64,000 nt of DNA from Brachyhypopomus gauderio (taxonomy: Eukaryota; Chordata; Actinopteri; Gymnotiformes; Hypopomidae): NCBI RefSeq assembly GCF_052324685.1, contig NC_135214.1:1630317-1694316 (forward strand), given 5' to 3'. Under the pieces are notes generated by a model, which worked only from the letters and a program-made list of their open reading frames with translations, was not told the DNA's origin and made no database searches. Every line of letters starts with the position of its first letter. The stretch's first letter is position 1. Position numbers and translations under genes: made by a program. Below, in pieces: positions 1 to 12,348 of this stretch.

Positions 1-85
1 TTGTGGCCATGCCATATATGACCTATATTGCTATAACTCATAAACCATGTATGCAATCAATTCCCAATTTGAAAGGCTTTTATAT
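1..85. other. left flank of the tandem array
   Basis: These bases do not match the end of any array unit; the units end in a GCCGCTTGCGGC hairpin followed by CTATATT. Similarity to the unit heads begins around base 86 in a TTCTTATTATT stretch. The left edge of the array therefore lies inside the window. No gene is visible here. Confidence 0.5.
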
Positions 86-1813
86 TTCTTATTATTATTA
101 TTTTTCAGGCTGTAAAACGCATACTGCAGCCTAGACCGTAAGGCCCAGAAACACCAAACTTGGCAGACAGGTGCACCAGAGGTGCAATGAGGGAAACCCA
201 GACAATGACCCACATTGGCCTGATGGTGGCGCTATAGCGCAGCATTTTGTGTTTTGGTCCATATCTCCTACACCGTAGGTCATAGAAACGAAATTCCACT
301 TCTGATGGATTCCTTGGCTAAAACCAAACAAAAAAGCCTCAAGGACCCTTTAGCTCCGCCCACTTAGATTTCGAGTTAATTTGCATAATGTGCAAAATCG
401 CACACATCTTTGGGCCCAAACTTGTCCCTGGATTTTTCACATACATGCACATATGTGGTATCAAAACGTTCAGAAGAGTCTGAACTTTAAAATCTATCCA
501 GCAAAAATGCTAATTTCTTCACTACCTAGTCAGTATAAGCCAATCAAATGAGGGGGCGTAAATTCAATAGTAAATTTTGCGCATATGGAGCTCTAACTTA
601 AGAAAACTTGCATGTAATGAGATGGCACTTCACAGACAGCTTCCCTGTGAGGGTCTGGGGCAGCTCGCAGAGGTTGCCATACCTCACCTGCTAGGGGGCG
701 CTATAACATGCAAAAATTTGCCCCATGCACTCAGATTGGCCGATCCACATGAAACTTGACAGACATCATCTATGGGCCTCTGGAAACCAGGTCCTAAAGC
801 AGACATGCCATACTTCCAAAATGGCTGACGTAATCGGCCAATCAGTGATCGGCACGCGTTTGACAGGCTTACCATTGGTCGATCTGCACGAAACCTCTTG
901 GGTGTGGACAAGTGCACGCCCCCCATGACATAATCCAGCCGGGTGTCGATTGGCCACTGGGGGGCGCTATTGCAAAAAAAGCAAGTATATCCCCTACATA
1001 ATTCCACTTGGGAACATGCAATTGGACTCTTTTGATTCCTTGCAGTAGTGCGAACAACTTTCCCATTACATGTCCTATTAAAAAATGCACAGTTTATTTA
1101 CAGTTAATAATAGTTTGAAATCATCACTTTTCATACTGCTCCTAGGATTTTCATACTATCATGTCAAACAAAGTCTTATAATACTCTACAGAGTGTGAAA
1201 TCAAAAAACAATTCAAAGATTTTGGATTTGAGGACACTTATACCTGCTAAATATTTTTTTAATGGACAGCATCGATACATATAATATTCATATTCTTAAA
1301 GCTCTTTCATATTTTATCCAATTCTGACCAAAATGCACAAGCCCATTCAGAATCCCATCCTGAACAAATTTGTCAAGTTTCATCTAAATCGGTTATCGTA
1401 TGGCTCTACAGTGCAGTATTATTTACAATGCATAAAAATGCATGTAAAGTCCCTCTGTCACCTTCTCCTTCTCACACGCACGCAAGCTGAAACTCACACA
1501 CACACTCAGTCTCTCTCACACTCTCACCCACATTCCCCCTCCCATCTCTGTGCCCTAAGTAAACATTGCTCTGGCTACCTAGATCTCTCTGTGTCTATTA
1601 ACCAGGCACACACACATACAGGCGCAAGCAGGCCTTCCTATAGCATTCACAATGACACTTCCCTAGCCATACCCACCCATATCTCAGTGACTAACACATG
1701 CTCATACAAACTGATATTTGGCTTCTTTTTTGTCTCTCTCTCACACAAACACACAGACACACACACCTTTATACCTATATGTATGTATTGTCATAGTTTG
1801 AGTACATACACTA

Positions 1814-1851
<38 letters not shown>

Positions 1852-2497
1852 CTACCTAAATGTATGTAAAGTTTGTATGCATATCTATAGTATATGTATA
1901 GTATATGTCAGTCATGCCAGTGATGTCAGTCATATCAGAAATGCCAGTCATGTCAGTTACATCAGTCATGTCAGTCATGCCAATCATTTCAGTCCAGTCA
2001 TATCAGTCATTTCAGTCCAGTCATATCAGTCATGTCAGTCAAATCATCAAATCATTACAGTCATGCCAGTTATGTCAGTCATGCCAGTCATGTCAGTCAT
2101 GTAATGCCAGGCTTTGCAGACTACATTCATACTTTGAATACACGGGCAGTCATGTTAGGCGTGCTAGGTGTACAAGGAGTGAAATAACAAAACATAGTCT
2201 CTGGCTCCCTCAATCTCTCTCTGTCTGTAATATAGAGGCCCAATCATGTATAGACAAGTGCAGGCCTTCCTTTACTGTTCACATAGATGCAGCCCTAGCC
2301 AGATGTGCTATTTTTGTGTCTCCCTTTCTGACACACGCAGATGTCATCACACTCTATCTGTAGAGCACACACTGACCAAACCCAAACAGCTTCTTTTCAC
2401 TTTTAGGTCTAAAGGACCTTTTGGGCTTCCTTTTGCCTATTGAGGCCAAAATGCCTATTGGTGTGTGAACCCGCCAATCGCCGCTTGCGGCTATATT
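86..2497. repeat. array unit 1 (head A, tail X)
   Basis: First unit. Its head has the A form (GGCTGTAAAACGCATACTG, then GTAAGGCCCAGAAAC), shared only with units 6 and 8. Its nonamer array has the X form, starting TATGTCAGTCATGCCAGTGA, shared with unit 6. The (CA)n tract is near 1816-1850. No hairpin module precedes it. Confidence 0.8.
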
Positions 2498-4272
2498 TCT
2501 TTCTTATTATTCTTTGTCCCATTTTTTGACCTAAAACGTATTGTGCAGCCTAGACCGTAATGCCTAGAAACCCCAAACTTGGCAAAAAGGTTCAGTTAAC
2601 TCCAAGGACCAGATTCCCATACAGGGACCCAAATTGGCCTGATGGTGGCGCTATAGCAGACCATATTGACGTTTTGTCCATATCTCCTACACCGTAAGTC
2701 CTAGAACCAAAATTCCAGTTCCTATACATTCCTTGACTAAATTCAATAGGACAATTAATATACAACCATTAAGCTCCGCCCACTTAGATTTCGAGTTAAT
2801 TTGCATAATGTGCAAAATCACACACATATTTGAGCGCGAACTAGTCCCTGGATTTTTCACATACATGCACATATGTGGTATCAAAACGTTCAGAAGAGTC
2901 TGAACTTTAAAATGTATCCAACAAAAATGCTAATTTCTTTACTACCTAGTCAGTATAAGCCAATCAAATGAGGGGGCGTAAATTCAATAGTAAATTTTGC
3001 GCATATGGAGCTCTAACTTAAGAAAACTTGCATGTAATGAGATGGCACTTCACAGACAGCTTCCCTGTGAGGGTCTGGGGCAGCTCGCAGAGGTTGCCAT
3101 ACCTCACCTGCTAGGGGGCGCTATAACATGCAAAAATTTGCCCCATGCACTCAGATTGGCCGATCCACATGAAACTTGACAGACATCATCTATGGGCTTC
3201 TGGAAACCAGGTCCTAAAGCAGACATGCCATACTTCCAAAATGGCTGACGTAATCGGCCAATCAGTGATCGGCACGCGTTTGACAGGCTTACAATTTGTC
3301 GATCTGCACGAAACCTCTTGGGTGTGGACAAGTGCACGCCCCCTATGACATAATCCAGCCGGGTGTCGATTGGCCACTGGGGGGCGCTATTGCAAAAAAA
3401 GCAAGTGTATCCCCTACATAATTCCACTTGAGAACATGCAATTGGACTCTTTTGATTCCTTGCAGTAGTGCGAACAACTTTCCCATTACATGTCCTATTA
3501 AAAAATGCACAGTTTATTTACAGTTAATAATAGTTTGAAATCATCACTTTTCATACTCCTCCTAGGATTTTCATACTATCATGTCAAGCAAAGTCTTATA
3601 ATACTCTACAGAGTGTGAAATCAAAAAACAATCCAAAGATTTTGGATTTGAGGACACTTATACCTGCTAAATATTTTTTTTATGGACAGCATCGATACAT
3701 ATAATATTCATATTCTTAAAGCTCTTTCATATTTTACCCAATTCTGACCAAAATGCACAAGCCCATTCAGAATCCCATCCTGAACAAATTTGTCAAGTTT
3801 AATCTAAATCGGTTATCGTATGGCTCTACAGTGCAGTATTATATACAATGCATAAGAATGCATGTAAAGTCCCTCTGTCACCTTCTCCTTCTCACACGCA
3901 CGCAGCCTGAAACTCACACTCTCAGTCTCTCTCACACTCTCACCCACATTCCCCCTCCCATCTCTGTGCCCTAAGTAAACATTGCTCTGGCTACCTAGAT
4001 CTCTCTGTGTCTATGAACCAGGCACACACACATACAGGCGCAAGCAGGCCTTCCTATAGCATTCACAATGACACTTCCCTAGCCATACCCACCCATATCT
4101 CAGTGACTAACACATGCTCATACAAACTGATATTTGGCTTCTTTTTTGTCTCTCTCTCTCACACAAACACACAGACACACACACCTTTATACCTATATGT
4201 ATGTATAGTTTCTATGTATATTTATGTATGTATGTATTAGTATATGTTGTCATAGTTTGAATACATATACTA

Positions 4273-4308
<36 letters not shown>

Positions 4309-5037
4309 CTACCTAAATGTATGTATAGTTTGTATGCATATCTATAGTATATGTATAGTATATGTCAGTCATACCAGTGATGTCAGTCATATCAGACATG
4401 CCAGTCCAGTCATGTCAGTTATATCAGTCATGTTCTGCCAGTCATGTAAGTCATGTCATGCCAATCATTTCAGTCCAGTCATATCAGTCCTATCAGTCAT
4501 GTCAGTCAAATCTTCAAATCATTAGTCATGCCAGTTATGTCAGTCATATCAGTCATGTTAATTTTGTTCGTCATGCCAGAGATGTCATTCCAGTCATGCC
4601 AGTCATATCAGTTATGTCAGTAATGCCAGTCATGTCAGTCATGCCAGGCTTTGCAGACTACATTCATACTTTGAATACACAGGCAGTCATGTTAGGCGTG
4701 CTACGTGTGCAAGGAGTGAAATAACAAAGCATAGTCTCTGGCTCCCTCAATCTCTCTCTGTCAGTAATATAGAGGCCCAATCATGTATAGACAAGTGCAG
4801 GCCTTCCTATACTGTTCACATAGATGCAGCTCTAGCCAGATGTGCTATTTTTGTGTCTCCCTTTCTGACACACGCAGATGTCATCACACTCTACATCTGT
4901 AGAGCACACACTGGCCAAACCCAAACAGCTTTTTTTTCACTTTTAGGTCTAAAGGACCTTTTGGGCTTCCTTTTGCCTATTGAGGCCAAAATGCCTATTG
5001 GTGTGTGAACCCGCCAATCGCCGCTTGCGGCTATATT
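2498..5037. repeat. array unit 2 (head B, tail Y)
   Basis: B head (TTGACCTAAAACGTATTGTG). Tail Y begins TATGTCAGTCATACCAGTGA. It shares private variants with units 4 and 7, such as ACAATTTGTCG in the core and TCAAGTTTAATC before the TC-rich part, so these three copies are close relatives. Confidence 0.8.
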
Positions 5038-7374
5038 TAGGGTTCACACACACATAGTGTGGGAACCCTATTGTAATTGCTGGTATTTTTCTTATTTTTC
5101 TTATTCTTTTGCCCATTTTTTGACATAAAATGCATCGTGCAGCCTAGACCGTAATGCCTAGAAAACCCAATCTTGGCAAAAAGGTTCAGTTACCTCCAAG
5201 GACCAGATTCCCATACAGGGACCCCAAATTGGCCTGATGGTGGCGCTATAGCAGACCATATTGACTTTTTGTCCATATCTCCTACACCGTAGGTCCTAGA
5301 ACCAAAATTCCAGTTCCTATGCATTCCTTGACTAAATTCAATAGGACAATTAATATACAACCATTAAGCTCCGCCCACTTAGATTTCGAGTTAATTTGCA
5401 TAATGTGCAAAATCACACACATCTTTGAGCGCGAACTAGTCCCTGGATTTTTCACATACGTGCACATATGTGGTATCAAAACGTTCAGAAGAGTCTGAAC
5501 TTTAAAATGTATCCAATAAAAATGCTAATTTCTTCACTACCTAGTCAGTATAAGCCAATCAAATGAGGGGGCGTAAATTCAATAGTAAATTTTGCACATA
5601 TGGAACTCTAACTTAAGAAAACTTGCATGTAATGAGATGGCACTTCACAGACAGCTTCCGTGTGAGGGTCTGGGGCAGCTCGCAGTGGTTGCCATACCTC
5701 ACCTGCTAGGGGGCGCTATAACATGCAAAAATTTGCCCCATGCACTCAGATTGGCCGATCCACATGAAACTTGACAGACATCATCTATGGGCCTCTGGAA
5801 ACCAGGTCCTAAAGCAGACATGCCATACTTCCAAAATGGCAGACGTAATCGGCCAATCAGTGATCGGCACGCGTTTGACAGGCTTACCATTGGTCGATCT
5901 GCACGAAACCTCTTGGGTGTGGACAAGTGCACGCCCCCTATGACATAATCCAGCCGGGTGTCGATTGGCCACTGGGGGGCGCTATTGCAAAAAAAGCAAG
6001 TGTATCCCCTACATAATTCCACTTGGGAACATGCAATTGGACTCTTTTGATTCCTTGCAGTAGTGCGAACAACTTTCCCATTACATATCCTATTAAAAAA
6101 TGCACAGTTTATTTACAGTTAATAATAGTTTGAAATCATCATTTTTCATACTCCTCCTAGGATTTTCATACTATCATGTCAAGCAAAGTCTTATAATACT
6201 CTACAGAGTGTGAAATCAAAAAACAATCCAAAGATTTTGAATTTGAGGACACTTATACCTGCTAAATATTTTTTTAATGGACAGCATCGATACATATAAT
6301 ATTCATATTCTTAAAGCTCTTTCATATTTTACCCAATTCTGACCAAAATGCACAAGCCCATTCAGAATCCCATCCTGAACAAATTTGTCAAGTTTCATCT
6401 AAATCGGTTATCGTATGGCTCTACAGTGCAGTATTATATACAATGCATAAGAATGCATGTGAAGTCCCTCTGTCACCTTCTCCTTCTCACACGCACACAG
6501 GCTGAAACTCACACTCTCAGTCTCTCTCACACTCTCACCCACATTCCCCCTCCCATCTCTGTGCCCTAAGTAAACATTGCTCTGGCTACCTAGATCTCTC
6601 TGTGTCTATTAACCAGGCACACACACATACAGGCACAAGCAGGCCTTCCTATAGCATTCACAATGACACTTCCCTAGCCATACCCACCCATATCTCAGTG
6701 ACTAACACATGCTCATACAAACTGATATTTGGCTTCTTTTTTGTCTCTCTCTCACACAAACACACAGACACACACACCTTTATACCTATATGTATGTATA
6801 GTTTCTATGTATACTTATGTATGTATGTATTAGTATATGTTGTCATAGTTTCAGTACATACACTACCACACACACACACACACACACTTCTACCTAAATG
6901 TATGTATAGTTTGTATGCATATCTGTCCAGTCATAACAGTCATGTCAGTCCAGTCATGTCAGTCATTTCAGTCCAGTCATATCAGTCATGTCAGTCCAGT
7001 CATGTCAGACATAAGTCATGTCAGTCATATCAGTCATGTCATTACAGTCATGCCAGTCATGTCACTCATTCCAGTTATGTCAGTCATATCAGTCATATTA
7101 CTTTTGTTCATCATGCCAGTGATGTCATTTCAGTCATATCAGTTATGTCAGTCATGCCAGTCATGTCAGTCATGTAATGCCAGGCTTTGCAGACTACATT
7201 CATACTTTGAATACACGGGCAGTCATGTTAGGCGTGCAAGGTGTGCAAGGAGTGAATTAACAAAGCATAGTCTCTGGCACCCCCAATCTCTCTCTGTCTG
7301 TAATATACAGGCCCAATCATGTATAGACACAATATAGGCCTTCCTATATTGTTCACATAGATGCAGCCCTAGCC
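5038..7374. repeat. array unit 3 (head B, tail Z, 3' truncated)
   Basis: Opens with a hairpin module at 5039-5069. Tail Z begins CATATCTGTCCAGTCAT, as in units 5 and 8. The unit stops at GATGCAGCCCTAGCC and runs straight into CTTGGCAAAAAGG of the next unit. It has lost the last part of its tail, including the terminal hairpin. Confidence 0.8.
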
Positions 7375-9070
7375 CTTGGCAAAAAGGTTCAGTTAACTCC
7401 AAGGACCAGATTCCCATACAGGGACCCAAATTGGCCTGATGGTGGCGCTATAGCAGACCATATTGACGTTTTGTCCATATCTCCTACACCGTAAGTCCTA
7501 GAACCAAAATTCCAGTTCCTATACATTCCTTGACTAAATTCAATAGGACAATTAATATACAACCATTAAGCTCCGCCCACTTAGATTTCGAGTTAATTTG
7601 CATAATGTGCAAAATCACACACATATTTGAGCGCGAACTAGTCCCTGGATTTTTCACATACATGCACATATGTGGTATCAAAACGTTCAGAAGAGTCTGA
7701 ACTTTAAAATGTATCCAACAAAAATGCTAATTTCTTTACTACCTAGTCAGTATAAGCCAATCAAATGAGGGGGCGTAAATTCAATAGTAAATTTTGCGCA
7801 TATGGAGCTCTAACTTAAGAAAACTTGCATGTAATGAGATGGCACTTCACAGACAGCTTCCCTGTGAGGGTCTGGGGCAGCTCGCAGAGGTTGCCATACC
7901 TCACCTGCTAGGGGGCGCTATAACATGCAAAAATTTGCCCCATGCACTCAGATTGGCCGATCCACATGAAACTTGACAGACATCATCTATGGGCTTCTGG
8001 AAACCAGGTCCTAAAGCAGACATGCCATACTTCCAAAATGGCTGACGTAATCGGCCAATCAGTGATCGGCACGCGTTTGACAGGCTTACAATTTGTCGAT
8101 CTGCACGAAACCTCTTGGGTGTGGACAAGTGCACGCCCCCTATGACATAATCCAGCCGGGTGTCGATTGGCCACTGGGGGGCGCTATTGCAAAAAAAGCA
8201 AGTGTATCCCCTACATAATTCCACTTGGGAACATGCAATTGGACTCTTTTGATTCCTTGCAGTAGTGCGAACAACTTTCCCATTACATGTCCTATTAAAA
8301 AATGCACAGTTTATTTACAGTTAATAATAGTTTGAAATCATCACTTTTCATACTCCTCCTAGGATTTTCATACTATCATGTCAAGCAAAGTCTTATAATA
8401 CTCTACAGAGTGTGAAATCAAAAAACAATCCAAAGATTTTGGATTTGAGGACACTTATACCTGCTAAATATTTTTTTTATGGACAGCATCGATACATATA
8501 ATATTCATATTCTTAAAGCTCTTTCATATTTTACCCAATTCTGACCAAAATGCACAAGCCCATTCAGAATCCCATCCTGAACAAATTTGTCAAGTTTAAT
8601 CTAAATCGGTTATCGTATGGCTCTACAGTGCAGTATTATATACAATGCATAAGAATGCATGTAAAGTCCCTCTGTCACCTTCTCCTTCTCACACGCACGC
8701 AGCCTGAAACTCACACTCTCAGTCTCTCTCACACTCTCACCCACATTCCCCCTCCCATCTCTGTGCCCTAAGTAAACATTGCTCTGGCTACCTAGATCTC
8801 TCTGTGTCTATGAACCAGGCACACACACATACAGGCGCAAGCAGGCCTTCCTATAGCATTCACAATGACACTTCCCTAGCCATACCCACCCATATCTCAG
8901 TGACTAACACATGCTCATACAAACTGATATTTGGCTTCTTTTTTGTCTCTCTCTCTCACACAAACACACAGACACACACACCTTTATACCTATATGTATG
9001 TATAGTTTCTATGTATATTTATGTATGTATGTATTAGTATATGTTGTCATAGTTTGAATACATATACTAC

Positions 9071-9101
<31 letters not shown>

Positions 9102-9830
9102 CTACCTAAATGTATGTATAGTTTGTATGCATATCTATAGTATATGTATAGTATATGTCAGTCATACCAGTGATGTCAGTCATATCAGACATGCCAGTCC
9201 AGTCATGTCAGTTATATCAGTCATGTTCTGCCAGTCATGTAAGTCATGTCATGCCAATCATTTCAGTCCAGTCATATCAGTCCTATCAGTCATGTCAGTC
9301 AAATCTTCAAATCATTAGTCATGCCAGTTATGTCAGTCATATCAGTCATGTTAATTTTGTTCGTCATGCCAGAGATGTCATTCCAGTCATGCCAGTCATA
9401 TCAGTTATGTCAGTAATGCCAGTCATGTCAGTCATGCCAGGCTTTGCAGACTACATTCATACTTTGAATACACAGGCAGTCATGTTAGGCGTGCTACGTG
9501 TGCAAGGAGTGAAATAACAAAGCATAGTCTCTGGCTCCCTCAATCTCTCTCTGTCAGTAATATAGAGGCCCAATCATGTATAGACAAGTGCAGGCCTTCC
9601 TATACTGTTCACATAGATGCAGCTCTAGCCAGATGTGCTATTTTTGTGTCTCCCTTTCTGACACACGCAGATGTCATCACACTCTACATCTGTAGAGCAC
9701 ACACTGGCCAAACCCAAACAGCTTTTTTTTCACTTTTAGGTCTAAAGGACCTTTTGGGCTTCCTTTTGCCTATTGAGGCCAAAATGCCTATTGGTGTGTG
9801 AACCCGCCAATCGCCGCTTGCGGCTATATT
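7375..9830. repeat. array unit 4 (head B truncated, tail Y)
   Basis: Begins inside the B head at CTTGGCAAAAAGG, so its first bases are missing. The rest is nearly identical to unit 2 apart from (CA)n length. It ends at the terminal GCCGCTTGCGGC hairpin near 9820. Confidence 0.8.
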
Positions 9831-11640
9831 TAGGGTTCACACACACATAGTGTGGGAACCCTATTGTAATTGTTAGGATTTTTCTTTCTTATTATTCTTT
9901 GTCCCATTTTTTGACCTAAAACATATTGTGCAGCCTAGACCGTAATGCCTAGAAACCCCAAACTTGGCAAAAAGGTTCAGTTAACTCCAAGGACCAGATT
10001 CCCATACAGGGACCCAAATTGGCCTGATGGTGGCGCTATAGCGGACCATATTGACGTTTTGTCCATATCTCCTACACCGTAGGTCCTAGAACCAAAATTC
10101 CAGTTCCTATACATTCCTTGACTAAATTCAATAGGACAATTAATATACAACCATTAAGCTCCGCCCACTTAGATTTCGAGTTAATTTGCATAATGTGCAA
10201 AATCACACACATCTTTGAGCGCGAACTAGTCCCTGGATTTTTCACATACATGCACATATGTGGTATCAAAACGTTCAGAAGAGTCTGAACTTTAAAATGT
10301 ATCCAACAAAAATGCTAATTTCTTCACTACCAAGTCAGTATAAGCCAATCAAATGAGGGGGCGTAAATTCAATAGTAAATTTTGCGCATATGGAGCTCTA
10401 ACTTAAGAAAACTTGCATGTAATGAGATGGCACTTCACAGACAGCTTCCCTGTGAGGGTCTGGGGCAGCTCGCAGAGGTTGCCATACCTCACCTGCTAGG
10501 GGGCGCTATAACATGCAAAAATTTGCCCCATGCACTCAGATTGGCCGATCCACATGAAACTTGGCAGACATCATCTATGGGCTTCTGGAAACCAGGTCCT
10601 AAAGCAGACATGCCATACTTCCAAAATGGCTGACGTAATCGGCCAATCAGTGATCGGCACGCGTTTGACAGGCTTACAATTGGTCGATCTGCACGAAACC
10701 TCTTGGGTGTGGACAAGTGCACACCCCCTATGACATAATCCAGCCGGGTGTCGATTGGCCACTGGGGGGCGCTATTGCAAAAAAAGCAAGTGTATCCCCT
10801 ACATAATTCCACTTGGGAACATGCAATTGGACTCTTTTGATTCCTTGCAGTAGTGCGAACAACTTTCCCATTACATGTCCTATTAAAAAATGCACAGTTT
10901 ATTTAAAGTTAATAATAGTTTGAAATCATCACTTTTCATACTCCTCCTAGGATTTTCATACTATCATGTCAAGCAAAGTCTTATAATACTCTACAGAGTG
11001 TGAAATCAAAAAACAATCCAAAGATTTTGGATTTGAGGACACTTATACCTGCTAAATAATTTTTTTAATGGACAGCATCGATACATATAATATTCATATT
11101 CTTAAAGCTCTTTCATATTTTACCCAATTCTGACCAAAATGCACAAGCCCATTCAGAATCCCATCCTGAACAAATTTGTCAAGTTTCATCTAAATCGGTT
11201 ATCGTATGGCTCTACAGTGCAGTATTATATACAATGCATAAGAATGCATGTAAAGTCCCTCTGTCACCTTCTCCTTCTCACACGCACGCAAGCTGAAACT
11301 CTCACACTCTCACCCACATTCCCCCTCCCATCTCTGTGCCCTAAGTAAACATTGCTCTGGCTACCTAGATCTCTCTGTGTCTATTAACCAGGCACACACA
11401 CATACAGGCGCAAGCAGGCCTTCCTATAGTATTCACAATGACACTTCCCTAGCCATACCCACCCATATCTCAGTGACTAACACATGCTCATACAAACTGA
11501 CATTTGGCTTCTTTTTTGTCTCTCTCTCACACAAACACACAGACACACACACCTTTATACCTATATGTATGTATAGTTTCTATGTATACTTATGTATGTA
11601 TGTATTAGTATATGTTGTCATAGTTTGAGTACATACACTA

Positions 11641-11702
<62 letters not shown>

Positions 11703-12348
11703 CTACCTAAATGTATGTATAGTTTGTATGCATATCTGTCCAGTCATATCAGTCATGTCAGTCCAGTCATGTCAGACATAAGTCATGTCAGTCTTATCAG
11801 TCATGTCATTACAGTGATGCCAGTCATGTCACTCATTCCAGTTATGTCAGTCATATCAGTCATATTACTTTTGTTCATCATGCTAGTGATGTCATTTCAG
11901 TCATGCCAGTCATATCAGTTATGTCAGTCATGCCAGTCATGTCAGTCATGTTATGGCAGGCTTTGCAGACTACATTCATACTTTGAATACACGGGCAGTC
12001 ATGTTAGGTGTGCAAGGTGTGCAAGGAGTGAATTAACAAAGCATAGTCTCTGGCACCCTCAATCTCTCTCTGTCTGTAATATACAGGCCCAATCATGTAT
12101 AGACACATTCAGGCCTTCCTATATTGTTCACATAGATGCAGCCCTAGCCAGATGTGCTATTTCTGTGTCTCCCTTTCTGACACACGCAGATGTCATCACA
12201 CACTATCTGTAGAGCACACACTGGCCAAACCCAAACAGCTTCTTTTCACTTTTAGGTCTAAAGGACCTTTTGGGCTTCCTTTTGCCTATTGAGGCCAAAA
12301 TATGCCTATTTGTGTGTGAACCCGCCAATCGCCGCTTGCGGCTATATT
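9831..12348. repeat. array unit 5 (head B, tail Z)
   Basis: Opens with a hairpin module at 9832-9862. It has a long (CA)n run near 11643-11700 and tail Z. The TC-rich part is shorter than in its neighbours. Confidence 0.8.

Noticed and set aside
684..1007. 107-codon ORF on the - strand, conserved in all nine array units
   Set aside because: It recurs only because the repeat unit recurs. Overlapping ORFs in two other frames are equally preserved, no domain is visible, and it overlaps the GGCGCTAT repeat blocks.
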